DNA from: Candidatus Stackebrandtia excrementipullorum
GTDB taxonomy: Bacteria > Actinomycetota > Actinomycetes > Mycobacteriales > Micromonosporaceae
DNA length: 53,062 nucleotides
NCBI GenBank assembly: GCA_019113825.1
Contig: DXGR01000033.1
Span: forward strand, 1 to 53,062
Direction of reading: 5' to 3'
Shown: one piece after another, positions 8,607 through 16,899 of the stretch
Layout: every line of letters begins with the position of its first letter
Numbering within the stretch: the stretch's first letter is position 1
Notes under the pieces: model-generated
Database searches by the model: none
What the model saw: the letters and a program-made list of their open reading frames with translations, nothing else
What the model was told of the DNA's origin: nothing
Program-made: the position numbers and the translations under genes

Positions 8607-9428
8607 ATGGCCAACGACAACGGTCACGAAGAACTCGACGGCGCTGTGGACCTGGGCACGACGACGGTCACGATGAACGTCGACGAGCACGTCGCCACCA
8701 TCACGTTGAACCGCCCGGAACGGCTCAACGCGTTGACCTTCGAACTGCTCAACGGCCTCGAACGGGCGTGGCGTATCGCCGCCGAACGCGACGACATCCG
8801 GGCCGTGGTGTTCACCGGGGCCGGACGGGCGTTCTGCGCCGGTGCCGACATCGGCGAGTACCTGTCCAGTCCTTCCAGTGTGGGACGTCTTCTGATACCG
8901 GACGTCGACCAACGGCCGGACCGGGGCCTGGAATTGCGCAAGCCCGTGGTCGCCGCCGTCGACGGACCGTGCCTGGGCGGCGGAATGACGTTGCTGATGG
9001 CCACAGACATCCGGTTCGCATCCCCTCGGACACGGTTCTCCATGCCGGAGACCGGCTGGGGAATTCTTGCCAGTTTCGGTGGTACACAACGACTCCTGCG
9101 GCAACTCCCGCACAGTGTCGCCATGTCGATGCTGCTGGGCGGAGAAGAGTTGGACGCGGAACAGGCACACCGGTGGGGCCTCGTGTCACACCTGGTCGAC
9201 GAGAACGTCGTCGAGGCCGCGACCGCCTACGCGCACCGGATAGCCGCCCGTGCGCCACTGGCCACGCAGGCGACCAAGGAACTCGCCTTGCGTTCCTACG
9301 ACATGACCGTGGCCGATGGAGTCCGCATGGAGGACATCATGGTCCGGCTCCTTCAAGACACCGACGACGCCGCCGAGGGCATTCAGGCCTGGCGGGAGAA
9401 ACGCACACCTCGATACACCGGGACGTAA
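8607..9428 (+). CDS. Enoyl-CoA hydratase/isomerase (crotonase) family protein 1
   Basis: A 273-residue crotonase. The oxyanion-hole segments GAGRAFCAGADIGEY and DGPCLGGGMTLL are intact. Hydratases use two glutamates 20 residues apart (rat E144 and E164). Here the second is present (E148 in MPETG), but the first position is T128 in GGGMTLLM. The enzyme therefore may not be a standard hydratase; crotonases with one acid include isomerases, dehalogenases, decarboxylases and C-C hydrolases. I chose ATG 8607 because GAAAGG at 8595-8600 is correctly spaced from it; in-frame ATG 8601 is possible. The next acyl-CoA ligase follows 2 nt after its stop. Confidence 0.85.
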   Translation: MANDNGHEELDGAVDLGTTTVTMNVDEHVATITLNRPERLNALTFELLNGLERAWRIAAERDDIRAVVFTGAGRAFCAGADIGEYLSSPSSVGRLLIPDVDQRPDRGLELRKPVVAAVDGPCLGGGMTLLMATDIRFASPRTRFSMPETGWGILASFGGTQRLLRQLPHSVAMSMLLGGEELDAEQAHRWGLVSHLVDENVVEAATAYAHRIAARAPLATQATKELALRSYDMTVADGVRMEDIMVRLLQDTDDAAEGIQAWREKRTPRYTGT

Positions 9429-9430
9429 CC

Positions 9431-11119
9431 ATGAGTCGACTGTCCAAGGCCGTGACGCCTCCGCTCCCGAGGGAGCCTCTCGATGCCGCCATGAGCCGGT
9501 TGGACATCCCCGGTGAGTACGCATCCGGGGAAGTGGATCGTGCACGCGCCCTCGGTCTTGCACCGCTTCCTCGGATGACGTACCACAGTCTTCTCCAATT
9601 GGCGCGGCACCGCTTCGGTGACCACCACGTCCTGTTCGAGTTTCCCGACTCCGATCACCGCTTGAGCGTGGGTGACCTGGCCGGTGCCGCCGATCGGTTC
9701 GCCCGCGCACTGCTGGCGGCAGGTTTCCAGCACGGCGACACCCTGTGCGTCTGGTCGCCGCCTGCACCGTTGTGGCCGGTAGCCATGTTCGGGGCCGCGC
9801 GGATCGGTGTTCGGGTGTGCGGAGTCAACACGCGTTACCGGCGCGAGGAACTGCGACATCTCATGCAGGTGTGTCGGCCACGCGCCGTCATCGTGGCGAC
9901 CGGGTTCGGCGGGGTCGACGCACTCGAGTTGATCACCGACGCCGTCGAGGGGCGATGTCGGGTCGTGGCGACTCTGGTCGGTGAATGCTCCGACGACGCC
10001 GCCGCCTTCCTGTCCGCAGGGCGCAGCGTCACCGACGGTCGGTTGGCCGCCGCCACCGCAAAGGTCTCATACGACGACGACGCGTTGATCCAGTTCACCT
10101 CCGGCAGCACCGGGGCTCCCAAGGGCGTCCGGATCAGCCAGTCCGCATCGGTCGCGGCCGGACACTACGGCGCCGAATGCGTGGGACTGGACCCGAGCGA
10201 CCGCCTGTACAGTCCCCTGCCGTTCTTCCACATCGGAGGAACGATCTCGACGGCTCTCGCCGCCGTCGCCGCCGGCTTCCGTGTCGTGGCGCCTCAACGA
10301 TTCGACGCGGCGACGGCACTGCGATCCATCGCGAAGGACTGCACCGCCTTCCACGGGCACGGTGCACTGTGGCGGATACTCCTCGACGAGCACCGCAAGC
10401 AACCCGTGTCGTTGCCGCACCTACGCAAAGGCTGGGCCAGTGGCGACGTCGACTTCATGCGAGCCCTACGGGACGAGCTGGACGTTGACGACCTGGTCAA
10501 CATGTACGGCTCCAGCGAAGCCGGGACCATCGCATGCACACTCCCGCGCGATCCCGACGCCATCCGCCTCGGAAGCCTCGGTCACCCCACACCGGGTACG
10601 AGAATCAGCATCCGCGACGAAGACGGCAACGAAGTACCCGACGGCGACATCGGTGAACTTCACCTGACGGGAGTCATGGGCATGACCGGATACCTGGGCG
10701 AAAAACCACGTGGCGAGGCCTGGATGGCGACAGGCGACCTCGTCAGACGCCACAACGACGTCCTCGAATACCGGGGCCGCACAGACGATCGACTCAAACC
10801 AGGAGGGGAGAACGTCTCGGTCGCCGAAGTCGAGGCGTTCATCGCCCGTGACCCGGGCGTGGAGGAGGTCGTGGTGGTCGGTGTCCCCGACGAACGGTTC
10901 GGTGAAGTTCCCGCAGCCGTCGTCCGGCCCGCCCTACCGTGTGTCAGCGAAGTCTCCGTCATCGCGCGATGTCGCTCCGACATCGCCGGTTTCAAGGTTC
11001 CCCGGTACGTCCGGATCGTGGAGAAACTGCCCACCCTTGACACCGGAAAAGTAGACCGCCGCCGGGTCCGCACCGAACTGCTGGAACACCTGCGTGAAGA
11101 GAGAGGCGTCAACCTGTGA
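9431..11119 (+). CDS. Second acyl-CoA ligase (AMP-forming)
   Basis: A 562-residue ANL ligase. Motifs: FTSGSTGAPKGVR (P-loop), MYGSSEAG (A5), ATGDLV, the hinge YRGRTDDRLKPGGENVS and the catalytic Lys in DTGKVDRRRV. It is ~40 residues longer at the N-terminus than the first ligase in this locus and differs from it throughout, so the two probably activate different acids or successive intermediates. It starts 2 nt after the first crotonase stop, and its own stop overlaps the second crotonase by 4 nt (GTGA), placing it firmly in the same transcript. Relatives include fatty-acid, cyclohexanecarboxylate and aromatic acid ligases. I cannot narrow the substrate. Confidence 0.85.
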   Translation: MSRLSKAVTPPLPREPLDAAMSRLDIPGEYASGEVDRARALGLAPLPRMTYHSLLQLARHRFGDHHVLFEFPDSDHRLSVGDLAGAADRFARALLAAGFQHGDTLCVWSPPAPLWPVAMFGAARIGVRVCGVNTRYRREELRHLMQVCRPRAVIVATGFGGVDALELITDAVEGRCRVVATLVGECSDDAAAFLSAGRSVTDGRLAAATAKVSYDDDALIQFTSGSTGAPKGVRISQSASVAAGHYGAECVGLDPSDRLYSPLPFFHIGGTISTALAAVAAGFRVVAPQRFDAATALRSIAKDCTAFHGHGALWRILLDEHRKQPVSLPHLRKGWASGDVDFMRALRDELDVDDLVNMYGSSEAGTIACTLPRDPDAIRLGSLGHPTPGTRISIRDEDGNEVPDGDIGELHLTGVMGMTGYLGEKPRGEAWMATGDLVRRHNDVLEYRGRTDDRLKPGGENVSVAEVEAFIARDPGVEEVVVVGVPDERFGEVPAAVVRPALPCVSEVSVIARCRSDIAGFKVPRYVRIVEKLPTLDTGKVDRRRVRTELLEHLREERGVNL

Positions 11120-11799
11120 CGGTCGACCTGTCCACGACCGGAGGCGTCGCGACTCTGACCCTTGACCGGCTCGAGAAACGCAACGCTCTCAACCTCGAGT
11201 TCGCCACCGACATCGCCCGGGCGCTTGACGAGGCGGCCGCATCCGCGTCGATTCTCGTCCTACGGTCGAGCGGTCCGGTGTTCAGCGCCGGAGTCGACCT
11301 GTCCGAGCCGATGAGGCTCGACGCGTCCTCGCCGGAACTCGTCATCGCCGACGCGCTACTCGGCACCCCCCTGTTCGTCATCACGGTGGTCGAAGGGCCG
11401 GTCCTCGCCGGTGGGCTCATCATCGCCGCGGTAAGCCCGATTGTCGTGGCCTCCCGGGACGCCCGCTTCTGGCTACCGGAACGAAAGATCGGTGTGTTCC
11501 CCGGCCGCGTACTTGCGTTTCTGGAGCAGGTGTTTCCACCTCGGCAGGCGTTCTGGTACGGCGTGACCGAACAACACATCACCGCCGACGAGGCCGTCAC
11601 CCTGGGCCTTGCCAGCGTGGCCACCACCGACGTCGACGCCGAGGTGACACGCCTGACCGGTGAACTCCGTGACGCCGATCCGGCGTTTCTGCGCGCCGCC
11701 CGCGACGGCTGGCGTACCCGGTTCACCACGCGCGAGCACCACACACGCCGTCGGGTACTCGACGATCTTTTGACCGCCAACGTCGCCGACCGCGGCTAA
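11116..11799 (+). CDS. Crotonase family protein 2 (short)
   Basis: A 227-residue crotonase-fold protein, shorter than the usual ~260 because the C-terminal helices are reduced. The first oxyanion-hole segment is SSGPVFSAGVDLSEP and the second EGPVLAGGL. At the two catalytic glutamate positions it has I102 and E122 (LPERKIG), so like its neighbour it lacks the first glutamate. The GTG start overlaps the ligase stop by 4 nt. It is the last gene of the locus; a weak hairpin and a convergent SDR gene follow. It could be an isomerase, a lyase or a non-catalytic partner. Confidence 0.8.
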   Translation: MTVDLSTTGGVATLTLDRLEKRNALNLEFATDIARALDEAAASASILVLRSSGPVFSAGVDLSEPMRLDASSPELVIADALLGTPLFVITVVEGPVLAGGLIIAAVSPIVVASRDARFWLPERKIGVFPGRVLAFLEQVFPPRQAFWYGVTEQHITADEAVTLGLASVATTDVDAEVTRLTGELRDADPAFLRAARDGWRTRFTTREHHTRRRVLDDLLTANVADRG

Positions 11800-11837
11800 C
11801 CACCGGAGCGGCTTCCCACGCACGCACGCCCCGGTGG
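11800..11837. terminator. Possible bidirectional terminator between convergent genes
   Basis: CCACCGG (11800-11806) is complementary to CCGGTGG (11831-11837) across a 24-nt loop, in the gap between the convergent crotonase and SDR genes. The loop is long and there is no T-run, so the call rests mostly on position. Confidence 0.3.
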
Positions 11838-11859
11838 CTCCCCACGGCCGCCGCGCCGG

Positions 11860-12714
11860 TCAGCCGCGCACGATTTCGCCGCCGACCGGCGCCAAAACCT
11901 CACCGGTGTAGTACGACGAGAACCGGTTCGACGCGAAGAAGATGTAGCTGGGCGCGATCTCATCGGGCTGAGCCTCACGTCCCGCAGGCGCCTGTGTCCC
12001 GAACTTTTCGACCTTTTCGGCCGGGAACGTCGCCGGAATCAACGGCGTCCACACCGGGCCCGGCGCCACACAGTTGACGCGAATTCCGCGGTCGAGCAAC
12101 GCCTGCGCCATCGAATACGTCCAGACGTGCACGGCGCCCTTGGTCGCCGAATAGTCGATCAACGACGCGTTGCCGCGCAACCCGTTCACCGACCCCGTGT
12201 TGACGATCGACGCGCCCGACTCCATATGAGGCAGCGCCGCCGCCGTCACGTAGAAGAAACTGTGAATGTTGACGTCGAAGGCACGATGCCACTGTTCGGG
12301 CGTGATGTCCTCGAGTTTGTCGACCGGCTGCTGTGTCGCGATGTTGTTGACCAGAACGTCCAGTCCACCCAGTTCTCTGACCGCGGTGTCCACGACATGT
12401 TCGCAGTGTTGCGGATCGGCCATGTCGCCCGCGATCGTCGTGCAGCGTCGGCCCTGCTTCTCCACGAGTTTCCGGGTGTGGTCGGCGTCGTCGTCCTCCG
12501 ACAGGTACGCGATCGCCACGTCGGCACCCTCCTTGGCGAAACCGATCGCGACCGCGCGGCCGATGCCGGAGTCTCCGCCCGTGACTAGCGCACGTTTACC
12601 CGCCAACAGGCCGCTGCCTCGGTAGGCGCGCATCTCGTCGTCGGGTTCGGGCCGCATCCGGGCGGTTTCGCCGGGCGGCTGCTGTTCCTGTTGCGGACGT
12701 CGTGATTCGGTCAT
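11860..12714 (-). CDS. Short-chain dehydrogenase/reductase (YghA/GsiB-type stress SDR)
   Basis: A 284-residue classical SDR with an extended Gln/Pro-rich N-terminal arm (RRPQQEQQPPGETARM), typical of the YghA/general-stress 'oxidoreductase' group. Motifs: TGGDSGIGRA (NAD(P) binding), NNIA, the active-site Ser in NTGSVNG and YSATK (Tyr/Lys). The likely reaction is NAD(P)-dependent alcohol/carbonyl interconversion; substrate unknown. I chose ATG 12714; in-frame GTG 12723 is an alternative. A SigB/SigF-like promoter at 12738-12761 reads into it. It lies divergent from the Cys-rich zinc-ribbon gene, suggesting joint stress control. Confidence 0.88.
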   Translation of the reverse strand: MTESRRPQQEQQPPGETARMRPEPDDEMRAYRGSGLLAGKRALVTGGDSGIGRAVAIGFAKEGADVAIAYLSEDDDADHTRKLVEKQGRRCTTIAGDMADPQHCEHVVDTAVRELGGLDVLVNNIATQQPVDKLEDITPEQWHRAFDVNIHSFFYVTAAALPHMESGASIVNTGSVNGLRGNASLIDYSATKGAVHVWTYSMAQALLDRGIRVNCVAPGPVWTPLIPATFPAEKVEKFGTQAPAGREAQPDEIAPSYIFFASNRFSSYYTGEVLAPVGGEIVRG

Positions 12715-12737
12715 GTCCGTCACCCCCGTTTGTTGCG

Positions 12738-12761
12738 TTACCCCGAGCGCGGCCTCCGAAC
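12738..12761 (-). promoter_or_regulatory. SigB/SigF-like promoter for the SDR gene
   Basis: On the minus strand GTTC (12761-12758) and GGGTAA (12743-12738) are 14 nt apart, ending 23 nt from the SDR start codon. This fits the GNNT-N14-16-GGGTAN pattern of SigB/SigF-type promoters. Confidence 0.5.
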
Positions 12762-12804
12762 ACGTCGATCGACCGGACACCGCGGATGTGCCGGCTCCGA
12801 GTGC

Positions 12805-12830
12805 GTTCACATGACGCCGACGGCGGGTAT
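12805..12830 (+). promoter_or_regulatory. SigB/SigF-like promoter for the zinc-ribbon gene
   Basis: GTTC (12805-12808) and GGGTAT (12825-12830) with a 16-nt spacer lie 58 nt upstream of the ATG at 12889. It is back to back with the matching promoter of the divergent SDR gene, 43 bp away. Confidence 0.55.
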
Positions 12831-12888
12831 ATCGCCTATACGACAGTTGAGTTCCCGCCGAGGGAACCCGATGCGAGGGGGCTGCAAC

Positions 12889-13143
12889 ATGGCTGATGTA
12901 TGCGACGTATGTGGCAACACGTACGCGATGGCGTTCGAGGTGCGCACCGTCTCCGGTGAGACCTACACCTTCGATTCGTTCGAATGCGCCATCCACAAGC
13001 TGGCGCCGGTGTGTGAACACTGCGGCTGCAAGATCATCGGACACGGCGCCGATGTCTCGGGCCGCTTCTTCTGTTGCGCGCACTGCGCCCGATCCAGTGA
13101 ACTGCCCGAAGGGTCCGCGATCAAGGACGCCGTCGGGGTGTAG
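12889..13143 (+). CDS. Small Cys-rich zinc-ribbon / metallothionein-like protein
   Basis: An 84-residue protein with metal-binding clusters CDVCGN, FECAIH, CEHCGCK and CCAHC, nine cysteines and several His in all, arranged like a treble-clef or paired zinc ribbon. Homologous small proteins are common in actinobacteria and sometimes annotated as prokaryotic metallothionein. The function is not established; metal storage, or redox or protein binding, are options. ATG 12889 is favoured by GAGGGGG at 12875-12881; an upstream in-frame ATG (12871) is less likely. A SigB/SigF-like promoter precedes it and a strong hairpin follows it. Confidence 0.75.
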   Translation: MADVCDVCGNTYAMAFEVRTVSGETYTFDSFECAIHKLAPVCEHCGCKIIGHGADVSGRFFCCAHCARSSELPEGSAIKDAVGV

Positions 13144-13172
13144 GAGGTTTTGCCGCTTTCCGCGGAACGTCG

Positions 13173-13202
13173 AGTGCCTGCTCCGCAACGGGAGCAGGCA
13201 CT
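13173..13202. terminator. Strong bidirectional terminator
   Basis: A perfect 12-bp stem, AGTGCCTGCTCC (13173-13184) with GGAGCAGGCACT (13191-13202), and a 6-nt loop. It lies between the stop of the zinc-ribbon gene and the stop of the convergent catalase gene, serving both. Confidence 0.8.
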
Positions 13203-13210
13203 TCGGCGGC

Positions 13211-15307
13211 TCAGGCGGGCACGCTGTCCGTCTGGCGTTCCCACACCCGGTGCCTGGCCAACACCTCGGTGACCATGTCGACGAAATCGTCGCTCAGTTC
13301 GGTCGCGTGGCCGGTCGTGGAGACGACACCGAGCCGATTGTGAACATCGGTCGAATCCGACAGTTCCGCGGTGATCCCGGCCGTACGCAGCAGATCGACC
13401 CCGGTGCCGAACGCGGCCACGAGCTTCGCGTGCTTGTAGGCCTCCATGATGAAGTGCAGCGCATAGCCGTCCACCGACAGTTTCGCCACGCCCGGTTCCC
13501 CGGCCGCGACGATCACCCCGTCGTACAGAACCGAGGCCATCGTGTTGATCGCCCGATCAACCTCCACCGACTGGCCACCATCCAGACCGGACACCGAACC
13601 GTCCGTCGGAGCCAACAGCTCCGGGATCACGCCCCGACTCCGCAGCCCCACGCGAACCCGCTCCACACCGACGAGATCGGTGCCGTCGGCAACGAGGACC
13701 GCGACCTTTCGCCCTTTCGCGGTCCCGACCGAATTGAGCTGGGACAACGCCGGCGACACGCGATCGTGATGCGCTATCTCCTCGGTAGGCGGCTCCACGC
13801 CGACACCTTCGGCCACACGCCGAGCAAGCTGATGATCGACGTTGTTGAGCTCGGCCACCGTCCGAGCCCGGATACCACGGTCGTTGACCTTGCCGAGCTC
13901 AAACCGGAAGGCAGCCACAACGTGTTCTGCCTCGACCTCCGACATGGAGTTCCAAAACAGCGTCGCCTGACTGTAGAAGTCCTTGAAACTTTCACTGCGC
14001 CGACGAATCTTGGCGCCGTCGACCTTCTCCGCGTAATGGCGATACACCCCCGTATCGGCCAGTGCCGGGCACCCGCCGCTCAGACTGTTCTTCGAATACG
14101 AGGTCTTCGCGGGATGAATCCGGTGTTGCCCATACCCGTCGCGCTGGTCGTTGTGGACCGGGGCGATCGGTTGATTCACCGGCAACTGCGCGAAGTTGGG
14201 GCCGCCCAGCCGTATCAACTGCGTGTCCAGGTACGAGAAGTTGCGTGCCTGTAGGAGCGGGTCGTTGGTGAAGTCGATACCGGGCACCAGATTGGCCGTG
14301 TGGAAGGCGACCTGCTCGGTCTCCGCGAAAAAGTTGTCCGGGTTGCGGTCAAGGGTCATACGCCCCACGGGCCGCACCGGCACCTGCTCCTCGGGAATGA
14401 TCTTGGTGGAGTCGAGAAGGTCGAAGTCGAACGCGAACTCGTCGGCCTCGTCCACCAACTGCACACCGAGTTCGTATTCGGGGAAGATGCCCGCCTCGAT
14501 CGACTCCCACAGGTCACGCCGGTTGAAGTCGGGGTCCTTTCCCGCGATCTTCTGCGTCTCGTCCCACATCAACGAGTGGGTCCCCGCCAGCGGCGTCCAA
14601 TGGAACTTGACGAACGTCCCCTTCCCGTCGGCGTTGACGAACCGGAACGTGTGCACACCGAAGCCCTGCATCATCCGGTAGCTGCGCGGCAAAGCACGGT
14701 CCGACATCAGCCACATGATCATGTGGAGCGTCTCCGGCTGCAACGACACGAAGTCCCACAGGGTGTCGTGAGCCGACGCCGCCTGCGGAATCTCGTTGTG
14801 GGGCTCGGGTTTCACCGCGTGCACAAAGTCGGGAAACTTGATGCCGTCCTGAATGAAGAACACCGGCATGTTGTTTCCCACCAGGTCGTAGTTGCCCTGA
14901 CGGGTGTAAAACTTCGTGGCAAACCCGCGCACGTCGCGCACGGTATCGGCCGAACCGCGCGACCCGGCGACCGTCGAGAACCGGACGAAAACCGGAACCT
15001 CCTGGTCGGGAGTGGTGAGAAAATCCGCGACGGTGTAGTCGCTCAGCCAGTTGTCGTACACCTGGAAACGTCCGTACGCACCCGCACCACGCGCGTGCAC
15101 GACACGCTCGGGGATACGTTCGTGGTCGAAATGCGTGATCTTCTCGCGAGCGTGGAAATCCTCCAACAGGGTCGGGCCACGCTCCCCGACGGTCAACGCG
15201 TCGTCGGTGTGGTCGACCTTCACGCCCTGCTGCGTCGTCAAATGTTGATGATCGTCGCGTATCCGGTATTGATCGAGTTGCGCGTTCTTCTCGTCTTTTC
15301 CAGGCAT
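13211..15307 (-). CDS. katE: Large-subunit catalase (HPII/KatE type)
   Basis: A 698-residue clade II haem catalase that splits hydrogen peroxide into water and oxygen in the cytoplasm. The distal His is H71 in [19 protein letters not shown] carries the catalytic Asn, and the proximal Tyr is in [16 protein letters not shown]. The catalase core ends near residue 510 and is followed by the DJ-1/class I amidotransferase-like C-terminal domain (starting near [11 protein letters not shown]), diagnostic of the large-subunit class. ATG 15307 follows GGGGGAG at ideal spacing. A weak SigB/SigF-like site (GTTG-N15-GGGTGG, 15376-15352) precedes it. It is divergent from the alcohol dehydrogenase and lies in a stress block. 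Confidence 0.95.
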   Translation of the reverse strand: MPGKDEKNAQLDQYRIRDDHQHLTTQQGVKVDHTDDALTVGERGPTLLEDFHAREKITHFDHERIPERVVHARGAGAYGRFQVYDNWLSDYTVADFLTTPDQEVPVFVRFSTVAGSRGSADTVRDVRGFATKFYTRQGNYDLVGNNMPVFFIQDGIKFPDFVHAVKPEPHNEIPQAASAHDTLWDFVSLQPETLHMIMWLMSDRALPRSYRMMQGFGVHTFRFVNADGKGTFVKFHWTPLAGTHSLMWDETQKIAGKDPDFNRRDLWESIEAGIFPEYELGVQLVDEADEFAFDFDLLDSTKIIPEEQVPVRPVGRMTLDRNPDNFFAETEQVAFHTANLVPGIDFTNDPLLQARNFSYLDTQLIRLGGPNFAQLPVNQPIAPVHNDQRDGYGQHRIHPAKTSYSKNSLSGGCPALADTGVYRHYAEKVDGAKIRRRSESFKDFYSQATLFWNSMSEVEAEHVVAAFRFELGKVNDRGIRARTVAELNNVDHQLARRVAEGVGVEPPTEEIAHHDRVSPALSQLNSVGTAKGRKVAVLVADGTDLVGVERVRVGLRSRGVIPELLAPTDGSVSGLDGGQSVEVDRAINTMASVLYDGVIVAAGEPGVAKLSVDGYALHFIMEAYKHAKLVAAFGTGVDLLRTAGITAELSDSTDVHNRLGVVSTTGHATELSDDFVDMVTEVLARHRVWERQTDSVPA

Positions 15308-15408
15308 GATGCTCCCCCGTGTAACTTGGCTCGGCCCCGGCTCCTGCGCGGCCACCCTATGGCGACCGGCCTCAACGCCGATGAGCTTTGAACCGAAATG
15401 GCCCACCG

Positions 15409-15434
15409 GTTTCGACAACGACGGCGCCGGGTAA
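15409..15434 (+). promoter_or_regulatory. SigB/SigF-like promoter for the alcohol dehydrogenase
   Basis: GTTT (15409-15412) and GGGTAA (15429-15434) are separated by 16 nt, 37 nt upstream of the ATG. The site matches GNNT-N14-16-GGGTAN. Confidence 0.5.
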
Positions 15435-15471
15435 CGCATCGATCGGGACTCGGCTACGGGGGGGGGAAATC

Positions 15472-16662
15472 ATGAAGGCGGTTACATGGCAGGCGCCGAA
15501 GAAGGTTCAGGTCGACGAGGTACCGGAGCCGCGGCTCCAGGAACCGACGGACGCGATCGTCCGTATCACGTCGTCCGGTCTGTGCGGGTCCGATCTACAC
15601 CTGTACAACGTGCTCGGCATGTTCTTGGAACCGGGCGACATCCTCGGGCATGAACCGATGGGCATCGTCGAGGACATCGGCCCGGGCGTGAACCACATCA
15701 AACCCGGCGACCGCGTCGTCATCCCGTTCAACGTCTCGTGTGGCAGTTGCTGGATGTGTCGACGCGGGCTCATGTCCCAGTGCGAGACAACGCAGATGAC
15801 CGATCAGGGCAAGGGCGGCCAGCTGTTGGGCTACACCTCCCTGTACGGGTCGATACCGGGAGGGCAAGCCGAGTACCTGCGGGTTCCACAGGCCCACTTC
15901 GGACCGATCAAGGTCCCGCCGACACACCCCGACGAGCACTATCTCTTCCTGTCGGATGTTCTGCCCACCGCGTGGCAGGGCGTCGCCTATGCCGACGTGA
16001 CCGAGGGCGGCACCTGCACCGTCATCGGGCTCGGACCGGTCGGGCAGATGGCTGCCCGCATCGCCAAACACTTCGGCGCCCGCCTGGTCATCGGCGTCGA
16101 CAGGGTCCCCGAGCGCCTCGAGATGGCGCGTCGAAACGGGATCGTGACGATCAACAGCGACGAGGTGGACGACGTCGGCGACGTGGTCAGGGACCTCACG
16201 GACGGGCGTGGCACGGATTCGGTGGTGGAGGCCGTCGGTATGGAGGCGCACGGCGCCCCGGTTCAGGAGTTGGCACAGAAGGCGACACGTCTCCTGCCCG
16301 ACAAACTCGGTCAACGCGCCGCCGAAACCGTCGGCGTCGACCGCATGGCGGCGTTGACGATGTCGTTCGACGTCGTGAGGCGCGGCGGCGTCATCTCACT
16401 TCTGGGCGTCTACGGTGGACAGGCCGATCCGTTTCCCATGATGGACCTGTTCGACAAACAGATCGACCTGCGCATGGGGCAGGCCAACGTCAAACGATGG
16501 ATAGACGACATTTTGCCGGTGCTCGAACGCGTTGACGACCCACTGGGTGTCGCCGACCTGACAACGCACCAGATGCCTCTGGAAGAGGCACCACACGCCT
16601 ACGACATGTTCGAGAAAAAACAAGACGGCTGCATCAAAGTGGTGCTGAAACCCGGAGGCTGA
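15472..16662 (+). CDS. Zinc-dependent alcohol dehydrogenase (formaldehyde dehydrogenase-like MDR)
   Basis: A 396-residue medium-chain dehydrogenase. Catalytic zinc ligands are C38 (GLCGSD) and the His-Glu of GHEPMG. The structural zinc loop is CGSCWMCRRGLMSQC. The Rossmann motif is VIGLGPVGQMAARIA, followed by an Asp (GVDRVPERL) suggesting NAD preference. The length and the long insertion around KATRLLPDKLGQ place it with the glutathione-independent formaldehyde dehydrogenase (FdhA)/threonine dehydrogenase-like group. ATG 15472 follows an eight-G ribosome binding site. Downstream is a small acidic protein 1 nt away. The SigB/SigF-like promoter and the flanking catalase suggest aldehyde detoxification under stress. 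Confidence 0.88.
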   Translation: MKAVTWQAPKKVQVDEVPEPRLQEPTDAIVRITSSGLCGSDLHLYNVLGMFLEPGDILGHEPMGIVEDIGPGVNHIKPGDRVVIPFNVSCGSCWMCRRGLMSQCETTQMTDQGKGGQLLGYTSLYGSIPGGQAEYLRVPQAHFGPIKVPPTHPDEHYLFLSDVLPTAWQGVAYADVTEGGTCTVIGLGPVGQMAARIAKHFGARLVIGVDRVPERLEMARRNGIVTINSDEVDDVGDVVRDLTDGRGTDSVVEAVGMEAHGAPVQELAQKATRLLPDKLGQRAAETVGVDRMAALTMSFDVVRRGGVISLLGVYGGQADPFPMMDLFDKQIDLRMGQANVKRWIDDILPVLERVDDPLGVADLTTHQMPLEEAPHAYDMFEKKQDGCIKVVLKPGG

Positions 16663-16663
16663 C

Positions 16664-16894
16664 ATGGCGACGTACACGGTGCGGGTCGAACGCTGGAAAG
16701 ACGAGGAGCGTGTCTGGCGCATCGAAACACCCGATACACAGATCAGTAGCGACCTCGACGCCGACGACGTCGCCGCCGAGACGGCGCTGTTGCAGACCGT
16801 CGCCGACGGCAACCGTTGGCGCGTCCAGGTCTGGGACGGAGAATTCGCCGCAGGCGAACCGGCGGCCGAACAAGACGCTCGACGCGACCCGTAA
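16664..16894 (+). CDS. Small acidic hypothetical protein (76 aa)
   Basis: It begins with an ATG at 16664 inside TGACATG, 1 nt after the dehydrogenase stop, so it is probably co-transcribed and reinitiated. The product starts MATYTVRVERWKDEER and is rich in Asp, Glu and Ala, with no Cys, signal peptide or membrane helix. The alternating pattern at the N-terminus (TYTVRVERW, RVWRIETP) and near RWRVQVWDGE suggests a small beta-sheet protein. I recognise no family. A possible weak hairpin spans its stop codon. Confidence 0.6.
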   Translation: MATYTVRVERWKDEERVWRIETPDTQISSDLDADDVAAETALLQTVADGNRWRVQVWDGEFAAGEPAAEQDARRDP

Positions 16895-16899
16895 CCGGC

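Noticed and set aside
13211-14254. Long plus-strand frames antisense to katE
   Set aside because: The catalase on the minus strand is full length with all catalytic motifs; the antisense frames show no family signal.
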